NCBI GenBank assembly: GCA_031364505.1
Contig: JANLWK010000046.1
Span: 1-6,747, forward strand
DNA: 6,747 nucleotides
Origin: JANLWK01 sp031364505
GTDB lineage: Bacteria; Eisenbacteria; RBG-16-71-46
Direction: 5' to 3'
The notes under the pieces are model-generated. The model was not told where the DNA came from. It saw only the letters and a list, made by a program, of their open reading frames with translations, and made no database searches. Positions 1 to 5,818 of this stretch are shown here, one piece after another; the first letter of the stretch is position 1; the number at the start of each line of letters is the position of its first letter. The translations under genes were made by a program, and so were the position numbers.

Positions 1-170
1 TCGCGGTAGATGCCGATGGGCGTCGAGCCGGTCGCGAGCCCGAGGACGGCCGGCCGGCCGGCGTTGCGACGTTCGCGGACCAGCTCGGCGATGCGGCCGG
101 CGATCTGCCGCGCGATGTCGTCATAGGAGGCGGAGATGACGATCGGAATGCGTTCGGGACGCTCGCGCAT
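1..170 (-). CDS. nagB: glucosamine-6-phosphate deaminase, N-terminal part (cut by window edge)
   Basis: Only the first 56 codons are present; the rest lies beyond the left edge. The peptide opens MRERPERIPIVISASYDDIA, followed by an amphipathic helix and then AVLGLATGSTPIGIYR. The LGLATGSTP-x-G-x-Y motif is the sugar-phosphate binding loop of the NagB/6-phosphogluconolactonase fold. The wording 'ERIPIVI...NAGRPAVLGLATGSTPIGIYRE' is closest in style to the long NagB versions found in Bacteroidetes-like bacteria, but the C-terminus that would show this is not visible. NagB converts glucosamine-6-phosphate to fructose-6-phosphate and ammonia in the cytoplasm, for amino-sugar catabolism. The ATG at 168-170 is preceded by GGAGAGG on the minus strand (173-179). 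The frame stays open upstream to about 613, but the extra translation is Gly/Arg-rich and not protein-like, so the start at 170 is preferred. No functional link to the neighbouring oxidases is evident. Confidence 0.8.
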   Translation of the reverse strand, partial: MRERPERIPIVISASYDDIARQIAGRIAELVRERRNAGRPAVLGLATGSTPIGIYR

Positions 171-338
171 GGCCTCTCCGTGGTATCCGAGGCGTCGAGT
201 CGCCTCATGGCGACATGGTACCGCGACGTGGACGAAGTGGTCACGGGCGACACGTCCATCCCGCCGGACGGCCCTTCCGCCCCCCGATTCCAACCCGTTG
301 CCTTCGATCGGATGCCCGTCGCCGCCAGGCTCGATGCC

Positions 339-475
339 GTTCGTGGGTCGGTGCGGCTTCCCCAGGATCCGGCCGTCTTCGCGGACCGCGTCCTTGCGCG
401 CATCCCCGCGACGCCTCCCAATCACCATGCGATCGTGACGTTCAATGAGGCTGGAGAGCTGCCCGCCGGAGATGC
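339..475 (+). pseudogene. remnant resembling the C-terminal tail of an MBL-fold hydrolase
   Basis: Plus-strand frame starting at 339 reads ...VRLPQDPAVFADRVLARI, then PATPPNHHAIVTFNEAGELP. This resembles the C-terminal segment of rhodanese-associated metallo-beta-lactamase-fold hydrolases, where a phrase of the type 'FVxxVLxxxPPxPPNxxxIVxLN' precedes the end. The frame is open from 180, but nothing earlier carries the zinc-binding HxHxDH motif, so the catalytic part is missing. The frame runs into a stop at 507-509 after a short unrelated tail, and the usual end of the family is absent. I read it as a decayed fragment, immediately followed in another frame by a transporter fragment. The family assignment is from memory of the motif only and could be wrong; the alternative is a chance open frame in GC-rich DNA. 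Confidence 0.33.
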
Positions 476-637
476 ATCCTCTCATTCGTACTGGGGTTCG
501 GATGGGTGAAGGCGCTTTCCAATCTCGTGGCAGGAGGGATCGCCGATCGCTGGGGCAGGAGAAGGACGCTGTTGATCGGCTGGCTCGCCGCGGTGCCGGT
601 TGCGCCCATGATCATGTTTGCGCCGAGCTGGAATGTG
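476..637 (+). pseudogene. remnant of an MFS transporter (motif A region)
   Basis: The frame through 476-637 reads ILSFVLGFGWVKALSNLVAG, then GIADRWGRRRTLLIGWLAAV, then PVAPMIMFAPSWN. The G-G-I-A-D-R-W-G-R-R-R stretch is a textbook major facilitator superfamily motif A (loop between transmembrane helices 2 and 3). It is flanked by two hydrophobic segments that would be helices 2 and 3. Helix 1 is missing upstream and nothing resembling helix 4 onward follows SWN, where the frame turns into a Ser/Arg-rich non-membrane sequence. Only about 54 of the roughly 400 residues of an MFS protein are left, so it cannot be a working transporter. It lies directly after the MBL-like fragment, in a different frame, which fits an old hydrolase-transporter pair reduced by deletions. 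Confidence 0.55.
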
Positions 638-680
638 TCCCGCAGGCTTGCCACTCACGAGCGCAAGGCGGAGACGGCAC

Positions 681-2672
681 TCACGTGCCCAGGCGAACGA
701 GGCGGCTCGTCCAGGCGCTCGATCCAAGGGCCATCCTCAGGAAGTAGACGCCGCATGGAAGTGGCTTTCCACTGCCGCCACGACCATCCCAGTCGAAGTC
801 GTGCCAGCCGGCGCCTGAGTCGGCGGCTCGCTGGATGACCTGTCTGCCGCTCAAGTCATGGACGGAGAGGGTGACGCGTCCGCTCTGGGCCTGAAACCAC
901 CGGAATCGAACGCTGGCGGTGAAGGGGTTCGGCCCGACCCATCCGGTGAACGCTACGGAAGGAGGGTCCAGCGGAACACTCACCGTAGCGGAATCGGTGA
1001 GGCTGATCACCACAGCCTTCGATGGAATGCCATCGACGAGCCCGAACAGCATGTAGTAACCGGCCGGTGCGAGGTTGAAGTCCGCCGGAATCGTTGCGGT
1101 CACCGTCGAGCCCAGTTGGCTGAAAGAAAGGGGAACGATCAGCGGTAGGCCACCATCGACCCAATGGGTCACGGCGCTCGTACCGACGAGAACCACCTCC
1201 GTCAGCCCATTGGTTCGATCGACGGAGAAGGTCACACTGCTACCGTGCGCCACGCCGGTGGACGAGAACGCCGCGATGCGAGGCCGAATGCCGCGGAAGA
1301 GGTAAGGTGGCTCGAAGGCCTCGATGTCGTTGCTGACCCCGGGATTCGCCGGGCCGCCCGTTCCCGCAGTCGTGATCACCCGCCCATCGGGCACGAGCAG
1401 GGTCGTGGCGTGGTACTCGCGATACCAGGCCATGTCCGCGCACCGGCGCCAGGTATTCGTCGTGGGATCGTAGACGTCGGTGAGTTTCGTCTGGCCGAAT
1501 GCGTTGGTCGGTATGCCGTGAGCCGTGTCTTCGAGTTTGCCACCCGCCACGAACACCTGCCCCGTCGGCAGGAGGACCGACTCGGGCTGCGACCGAGTGA
1601 TGCTGGCGTTGGCGCCCAGCGACCACGTCCCGGCGCTTGGATCGTACAGCTCGATCATGCTGGGCGAGGTGAGCGTGCCGCGGTAGATCCCAACCGCGCA
1701 GGCCCGACCATCGGCCAGACGAAACAATGAATGATCACAGTGACCGGGCCAGAAGCGATTCGTCTGAACCATCGGACCCGTATCGTCCCAACGATCGAGG
1801 GTCGGATCGTAGAGCTGGGGAGGCCACCAACTGCGGAGCACTTTCCCGGTGCGAAGCAGAACGGCGGGCGTGTACTCCGCCGGATTGGACATCGGGGCCG
1901 CGACGGTCCACGCGCGATTGCGAGGGTCGAAGATCTCGCAGGTCTCGGTGCGCTGCGCGTTGGGTCGTTGACCGCCGCCCATCACCAGGAAGCGCCCATC
2001 GCCGAGGCGTGCCATGCCCGGGTACCAACGCTGCTCATTGAGTTGCGGCATCACCTCCCACGTACCGGTCCCTGGATCGAACGCCTTGACCATGCGCGTG
2101 GCGTCGCGAAAGTTCCCGGTGTCCTGTCCGCCGATGAACAGGAGACGCCCGTCGGGCAGGAGCGTTGGAATGTGACAGCCCTGGATGGACGTTGATCCGG
2201 GCGGAAAGGTCTTGGTGCCGGCGACGGGATCGAAAAGCATGGGATCCATCGTGTCGTGACAATAGAAGATTCGTCCATCGGGCAGCAGGCTGCCCGAATT
2301 CGTGGCGTAGAGGTTCTCGGGATCCGTGTTCCCGATGGTGGTCCAGCGCCCGGGATGATCGTCTGGATCCAACAGAAAGTCCTGAACCACTTCGACGGTG
2401 CCCAGCGTTCGCAGCGTCTCACCATATGCGTAGCTCACGCGCGACGCTCCCACCCGCCATGATCCGGCCGGCACACCTTCGAAGCGGTAGGTGCCATCGA
2501 GACCGCTTCGTGCTTCGAGTACCACCGACGTGTCCGCATTTATGGCCGTGACACGAGCATTCGAGAGCGCCGGTGTGTCCCAGCCGGCAATCGTGCCACG
2601 CAGGACATCGGCGTGGGCGCCTGGAATCGCGAGCGCGCAGATGAGGCTCCATGCGGCCAACGCCTTGCCCAT
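681..2672 (-). CDS. secreted copper radical oxidase (galactose/glyoxal oxidase-like), FlgD-Ig tail
   Basis: 663 residues. Domains in order: signal peptide 1-21 (ends GAHA-D); a carboxypeptidase-regulatory-like beta domain about 23-105; a seven-bladed kelch/galactose-oxidase propeller about 110-458 with repeated 'LLPDGRxxxxGG' blade strands; a galactose-oxidase-type E-set domain (DUF1929-like) about 462-558; and a FlgD-Ig/type-9-secretion-like tail about 575-663 (GPNPF..., SVHDLSGRQV, GVYFLRM). By motif alignment with galactose oxidase, Cys166 (QGCHIP) and Tyr217 (RWYPGM) would form the Cys-Tyr cofactor. Tyr420 and His421 (REYHATTLL) and His503 (AVTHW) would bind copper. The order and spacing match the fungal enzymes. 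The tryptophan that stacks on the cofactor in galactose oxidase is not obvious, so the substrate is unknown; expected chemistry is oxidation of an alcohol or aldehyde with O2, giving H2O2. The ATG has GGAGG eight bases upstream. It is second in a two-gene operon, 29 bases after the paralogue. Confidence 0.85.
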   Translation of the reverse strand: MGKALAAWSLICALAIPGAHADVLRGTIAGWDTPALSNARVTAINADTSVVLEARSGLDGTYRFEGVPAGSWRVGASRVSYAYGETLRTLGTVEVVQDFLLDPDDHPGRWTTIGNTDPENLYATNSGSLLPDGRIFYCHDTMDPMLFDPVAGTKTFPPGSTSIQGCHIPTLLPDGRLLFIGGQDTGNFRDATRMVKAFDPGTGTWEVMPQLNEQRWYPGMARLGDGRFLVMGGGQRPNAQRTETCEIFDPRNRAWTVAAPMSNPAEYTPAVLLRTGKVLRSWWPPQLYDPTLDRWDDTGPMVQTNRFWPGHCDHSLFRLADGRACAVGIYRGTLTSPSMIELYDPSAGTWSLGANASITRSQPESVLLPTGQVFVAGGKLEDTAHGIPTNAFGQTKLTDVYDPTTNTWRRCADMAWYREYHATTLLVPDGRVITTAGTGGPANPGVSNDIEAFEPPYLFRGIRPRIAAFSSTGVAHGSSVTFSVDRTNGLTEVVLVGTSAVTHWVDGGLPLIVPLSFSQLGSTVTATIPADFNLAPAGYYMLFGLVDGIPSKAVVISLTDSATVSVPLDPPSVAFTGWVGPNPFTASVRFRWFQAQSGRVTLSVHDLSGRQVIQRAADSGAGWHDFDWDGRGGSGKPLPCGVYFLRMALGSSAWTSRLVRLGT

Positions 2673-2680
2673 CGATCGAT

Positions 2681-2685
2681 CCTCC
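2681..2685 (-). promoter_or_regulatory. ribosome binding site of the downstream oxidase
   Basis: Minus-strand GGAGG lies eight bases before the ATG at 2670-2672, inside the 29-base gap between the two oxidase genes. It fixes the start of the downstream oxidase. There is no room for a terminator plus promoter in the gap, which supports co-transcription. Confidence 0.7.
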
Positions 2686-2701
2686 GTTACGGCGAGCAGC
2701 C

Positions 2702-4651
2702 CTACTCGCTGAGGACGAACCGACGCGAGTGGGTCCGTCCGTCGGCAACCAACAGCGCGAAATAGACTCCCGGCGCCGCGCGACGACTCCCGCGATCGAG
2801 GCTATTCCAGTCGTGCGCGTGGCTTCCAGCCGATCGAACTTCATTCACCAATGGCGCGACGGTCCTTCCGGCGATATCGTGCACAGACAATTGAACCGCC
2901 GATTCGACCCCCAGGGTGTACTCGAATCGGATCGCGCCGTGAGACGGGTTGGGGCGCGGCGCTGCCAACACGACATGCGGACCGATGGACGCGTTGGGGA
3001 CCACGCCCGTCGATTGACAGGATGCCAGTGGAGTCGGGTCGCCGGACGCAGTCCATGCCGCGACGAACCGACTCCAGTCGTCACAATCGATGTCCACGTC
3101 GGCGTCGAAATCGCCAGGCTCGCAGCGTGGAGGAAGAGTCCCGGCGTTGGGTCCCGTGAAGCACATCTCGAACGAATCGCGATCCGCGGCGTTGACCGCG
3201 CCGTCCTGGTTGAAATCGCCGAAACGCGTGAGCACCCGCACCATGCGCGAGACCGACGGGACACCCGCACCGTCCACCACGAACAGCATGTAGAAGCCAG
3301 GTGGCGCGAGATTGGCGTTCGCCGGTGCCGGCACCGACACCGTCCCGGACGCGAGGACTTGACCGAGTCGAACGTAGCGTTGCGTCATGTTGTTGGAGTG
3401 TGTGACCGCGGACAGGCTGACCAGGGTGATCGTGTAAGGGCCTGAGCCCGCGCTGAATGACATCGAGAGCGAGTCGCCGTAGGCGATGGCGGCCGGCGCC
3501 GAGTCGATCGTTGGGCGCGCGCTACCGAACAGGTACGGCGGCGAGTAGATCTCGCCGGAGGGATGATAGTCGCCGCCTGCAACCAGAACACTTCCGTCGG
3601 GGAGGAGAAGCGCCGTGGAATGGTACATGCGCGCGACCTGATGAGGTGCGACCGCATCCCACGTCGATGTGGCCGGGTCGAAAATCTCCGGCACCATGAC
3701 CGAGTCCGCGGTTCCACCGGGCGCATTACGTCGCCCCCCGACAACGAGCACCTTGCCGTCCGGAAGGAGAACTGCATTGTGCTGGATGCGACGTGACTGC
3801 ATGTGCGGGGCAATGGTCCAGACCGGCGATGGCGACGCTAGGTCGATGATCTCGACGGAGTTGGTCGGCGTCCCGCTCGGCTCGACATAGCCGCCCATGA
3901 GCATCACTCGACTCAACGTCGGGGGGAGCAAGACGGAAGGCGCCTCGTAGCGCGCCGAAGCATTGGTCGCCGCGATGGGGGTCCACGTGTAGGTTGCCGG
4001 GTTGAACGTCTCCGTTTGCGTGTCCGGCCCGGAGCGGAAGACAAGCCCGGTCGGCATGACGTGCAGGTTCGGATAGTCGGGCATCAGCCGCTGCCCAATC
4101 AGCTCCCAGTTCGAGCTGCCATTGGGATCCCACCGCTCGATGTCCGGATTGAGGGCGCCGGTTGTGCCATCCACGCCGGACATGGTCACGATGCGGCCAT
4201 CCGGCAGCGTCACGTTGGTCGGATACCACCGGCCGTCGTCCATGTCTTCGATCGGGAGCCACTGCTCCGAGTAGGGATCGAAGAGCGCCGCCCGCTTCGA
4301 GCCGCGGAGTGGGTTGAACTGCAGCGTGCCTCCGGCGACGAGCAAGCGCCCGTCGGGCAGGAAACTGTGCCCGGCGCAGTCCAGGTTCCAGCCAGCGGGC
4401 GGCGGTACATCGGTGAGCGCGAGCGTCACTGGATCGAGCACCCAGGCGTGAATGCCAGGAACTCCGTGCTCGGTGGAGAAGATGAGCACCCGACCCGTGG
4501 GCAATAGACAGGAATGGATCCCGATCAGCGGCAGGCTGAAAAGGGATGACCATTGGCCGTCTTGCACCGGCGTTTGGGCTCGGGTGGGGCCGGCAACGCC
4601 AAACACGAGCGTGACCACGACTGCGAAACAGGCACGTAGCAATCCGCTCAC
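2702..4651 (-). CDS. secreted copper radical oxidase with dockerin-like and FlgD-Ig domains
   Basis: 649 residues, paralogous to the next gene. Layout: signal peptide about 1-25 (hydrophobic core VVVTLVFGVAG, cut near TRA-Q); a seven-bladed galactose-oxidase-like propeller about 33-375; an E-set domain about 378-474 (PPGFYMLFVVDG); a dockerin-like calcium module 477-536; and a FlgD-Ig/T9SS-like tail about 563-649 (PRPNPS, SVHDIAGRTV, GVYFALL). Predicted active site: Cys92 (DCAGHS) with Tyr143 (RWYPTN) as cross-linked cofactor, and Tyr343-His344 (RMYHSTALLLPDG) and His418 (AVTHSN) as copper ligands. The Cys-to-Tyr distance is 51 residues, as in its paralogue. It probably oxidises an extracellular alcohol, aldehyde or sugar with O2; the substrate cannot be read from sequence. 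Start: GTG at 4651, bounded by an in-frame TGA 27 bases upstream. TTG at codon 4 (4640-4642) is a real alternative, because GAGGGG (4651-4656) sits eight bases before it and only overlaps the GTG. First gene of the operon. Confidence 0.85.
   Translation of the reverse strand: MSGLLRACFAVVVTLVFGVAGPTRAQTPVQDGQWSSLFSLPLIGIHSCLLPTGRVLIFSTEHGVPGIHAWVLDPVTLALTDVPPPAGWNLDCAGHSFLPDGRLLVAGGTLQFNPLRGSKRAALFDPYSEQWLPIEDMDDGRWYPTNVTLPDGRIVTMSGVDGTTGALNPDIERWDPNGSSNWELIGQRLMPDYPNLHVMPTGLVFRSGPDTQTETFNPATYTWTPIAATNASARYEAPSVLLPPTLSRVMLMGGYVEPSGTPTNSVEIIDLASPSPVWTIAPHMQSRRIQHNAVLLPDGKVLVVGGRRNAPGGTADSVMVPEIFDPATSTWDAVAPHQVARMYHSTALLLPDGSVLVAGGDYHPSGEIYSPPYLFGSARPTIDSAPAAIAYGDSLSMSFSAGSGPYTITLVSLSAVTHSNNMTQRYVRLGQVLASGTVSVPAPANANLAPPGFYMLFVVDGAGVPSVSRMVRVLTRFGDFNQDGAVNAADRDSFEMCFTGPNAGTLPPRCEPGDFDADVDIDCDDWSRFVAAWTASGDPTPLASCQSTGVVPNASIGPHVVLAAPRPNPSHGAIRFEYTLGVESAVQLSVHDIAGRTVAPLVNEVRSAGSHAHDWNSLDRGSRRAAPGVYFALLVADGRTHSRRFVLSE
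3044..3223 (-). other. dockerin-like pair of calcium loops within the upstream oxidase
   Basis: Residues 477-536 hold two 12-residue EF-hand-like loops. The first is D479-x-N481-x-D483-G...D490 (DFNQDGAVNAAD). The second is D514-x-D516-x-D518...D525 (DFDADVDIDCDD), which lacks the usual Gly at position 6. The CFTGP and C510 residues between the loops match the dockerin-type modules common in planctomycete secreted proteins. A dockerin normally binds a cohesin on a surface scaffold; no cohesin is visible here. Confidence 0.7.
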
Positions 4652-4768
4652 CCCTCGAGTCCGGCCCCGGTCAGATCAGGGTCTTGTCTCGACATGGCTT
4701 GACTCTTGCCGGCTCGTTGCCGAAGATCAGCCAAGGGAGCAGTCCAACCGGGATCGGCCCAAGAACTC
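4652..4768. promoter_or_regulatory. divergent intergenic region between oxidase operon and metal-efflux genes
   Basis: These 117 bases must hold the promoters for both transcription units. On the plus strand, TTGACT (4699-4704) is followed after 17 bases by GAAGAT (4722-4727), a weak sigma-70-like pair with three of six -10 matches. No convincing minus-strand promoter and no clean dyad operator could be picked out by eye. The shared location makes joint regulation possible but does not show it. Confidence 0.35.
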
Positions 4769-5218
4769 ATGCGCACTTCCAAGACACTGAGACTCCTTGT
4801 CAGCATGGCGGTCCTTTGGTCCATGCTGATTTGCGGCCTCAGTGGGCGTAGTTCCGCCATGCAAGAGCCGAGTGCGCCGCCCCCCGACGCGGTTCAATCA
4901 TCGCATACCCATGCCGACGACGGCCACGAGGAACCGGCTCACGACGACGGCCACTGCGATGGTGATTGCGACTCGCCCGCCGGCAAGAGTTGTCCTCACG
5001 CTCAGGTGTGCTGCCAGACATGGGCTCTGTCATTCCGCGTCGACTCGATCGTGCCCAGACAGGTTTTCACGCCGCAGCTCTTCACCGCGCCGCCGACCGT
5101 CACGTCATTCGTAGCGATCGAATGGCGGCATCGGCGCGCCGGCTACATCTTCGAATCACCTCCGCCACAATGCCTGCCTTCTCCGCACGGGACCCGGGCC
5201 CCTCCGGCCCTAGCCTAG
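4769..5218 (+). CDS. His/Asp/Cys-rich exported protein, probable metal binder
   Basis: 149 residues from the ATG at 4769. The frame extends back to a TTG at 4706, but the ATG gives a proper signal peptide (MRTSKTLRLLVSMAVLWSML, cut near residue 30). The upstream Shine-Dalgarno is poor, so the start is likely but not certain. Residues 46-82 are rich in metal ligands: His46, 48, 53, 58, 62 and 77 and Cys63, 67, 75, 81 and 82, set among many Asp/Glu (HTHADDGHEEPAHDDGHCDG). The rest is Pro-rich with a conserved-looking short end (RAGYIFESPPP). Small exported His/Cys-rich proteins of this layout are common just ahead of CzcCBA/CusCBA-type efflux genes, and a czcC-like gene lies two genes downstream. 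I infer a periplasmic binder or sensor of divalent metal or copper; no named family is claimed. Confidence 0.75.
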   Translation: MRTSKTLRLLVSMAVLWSMLICGLSGRSSAMQEPSAPPPDAVQSSHTHADDGHEEPAHDDGHCDGDCDSPAGKSCPHAQVCCQTWALSFRVDSIVPRQVFTPQLFTAPPTVTSFVAIEWRHRRAGYIFESPPPQCLPSPHGTRAPPALA

Positions 5219-5293
5219 TCAACGGCCTTCATCACTGATTGCTGTGTGCCGTCCGCTGCATCACTGCGGAGTGGCCTCACGCCGTTCTTTGCT

Positions 5294-5299
5294 AGGGAG
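5294..5299 (+). promoter_or_regulatory. ribosome binding site of the lipoprotein gene
   Basis: AGGGAG lies eight bases before the ATG at 5308-5310. It selects that ATG over the GTG at 5299, which overlaps the site itself. Confidence 0.7.
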
Positions 5300-5307
5300 T
5301 GTATGCC

Positions 5308-5808
5308 ATGAGGATCGTTGCCGGACTGTTGTCTCTGTCGGTTGTTCTGGCGCTCGCCACAGGGTGCGCGAAGGAAGAATCATCGAGCTCCGCCACGCAA
5401 TCTCCCGCTGAAACGGGCGCGCCGAGCGCATCGGCTCCCACTGCGGGTGAATCGCACGTTGCGGGGCAGGTTGAGGAGATTTCGACCGAGGGATCACCGA
5501 GCGAGATCATGGCTCGGGTCGACCAAGAAGAGGCTGAACTCGGAACGATCATCAGCAACGCCGAGCTCGAGGTCGTCCACAAGAAGGCGTTCGCGATCCG
5601 CGACCTCGTCGTCGCTGCTGCCGACAAGGCGACGGCCACCGGCGCCGACAAGGCGAAGCTCGATGAGCGCGTCAGCCGGATCAAGTCCCTGGCCACGGAC
5701 CTCGACAAATCGGGTGATGCCGGTGATTTGAGCAAGACCAAGGCTGGATACGCCGATTTGCGTGTCGAGCTGCGGGCCGTCCGGCAGCTCCTCGGACAGC
5801 ACCAGTAG
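5308..5808 (+). CDS. small lipoprotein of a metal-efflux gene cluster
   Basis: 166 residues. The N-terminus is a lipoprotein signal: MRIVAGLLSLSVVLALATGC with lipobox LATGC, so lipidation at Cys20 is expected. Residues 21-60 are a Ser/Ala/Thr/Pro-rich flexible linker. The remainder is predicted to be helical, with charged heptad-like stretches. Two segments look conserved: VVHKKAFAIRDLVVAAADKA (about 89-108) and LATDLDKSGDAGDLSKT (about 128-144). I recall similar 'H-x-x-AF-x-IRDLV ... LDxSGDAGD' segments in small periplasmic proteins next to Czc/Cus-type RND systems, but I cannot name a family. There are few metal ligands (His50, 91 and 165), so it is more likely a helical accessory protein than a metal store. 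It starts 89 bases after the His-rich gene and ends 10 bases before the TolC-like gene, consistent with one operon. Confidence 0.8.
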   Translation: MRIVAGLLSLSVVLALATGCAKEESSSSATQSPAETGAPSASAPTAGESHVAGQVEEISTEGSPSEIMARVDQEEAELGTIISNAELEVVHKKAFAIRDLVVAAADKATATGADKAKLDERVSRIKSLATDLDKSGDAGDLSKTKAGYADLRVELRAVRQLLGQHQ

Positions 5809-5818
5809 GTCTGCGCCA

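Noticed and set aside
171..613. Minus-strand extension of the NagB frame up to about 613
   Set aside because: The frame is open but the translation is Gly/Arg-rich and unlike any NagB N-terminus; the ATG at 170 has its own ribosome site and fits the family start.
652..685. 8-base direct repeat CACTCACG (652-659 and 678-685) as a possible target-site duplication
   Set aside because: Only 18 bases lie between the copies, with no element ends; likely chance, and one copy overlaps the oxidase stop codon.
1164..1730. 188-codon open frame on the plus strand
   Set aside because: Antisense to the propeller of the downstream oxidase, no domain or plausible start signal; shadow frame.
2651..3445. 264-codon open frame on the plus strand
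   Set aside because: Antisense to the two oxidase genes, Arg-rich with no recognisable motif; a shadow of GC-rich codon use. The minus strand has signal peptides, propeller blades and active-site residues.
5230..5266. Direct repeat CATCACTG (5230-5237 and 5259-5266) and a 4-bp stem CCGC/GCGG in the gap before the lipoprotein gene
   Set aside because: Too short to call an operator or terminator; no T-run follows and the genes on both sides appear co-transcribed.
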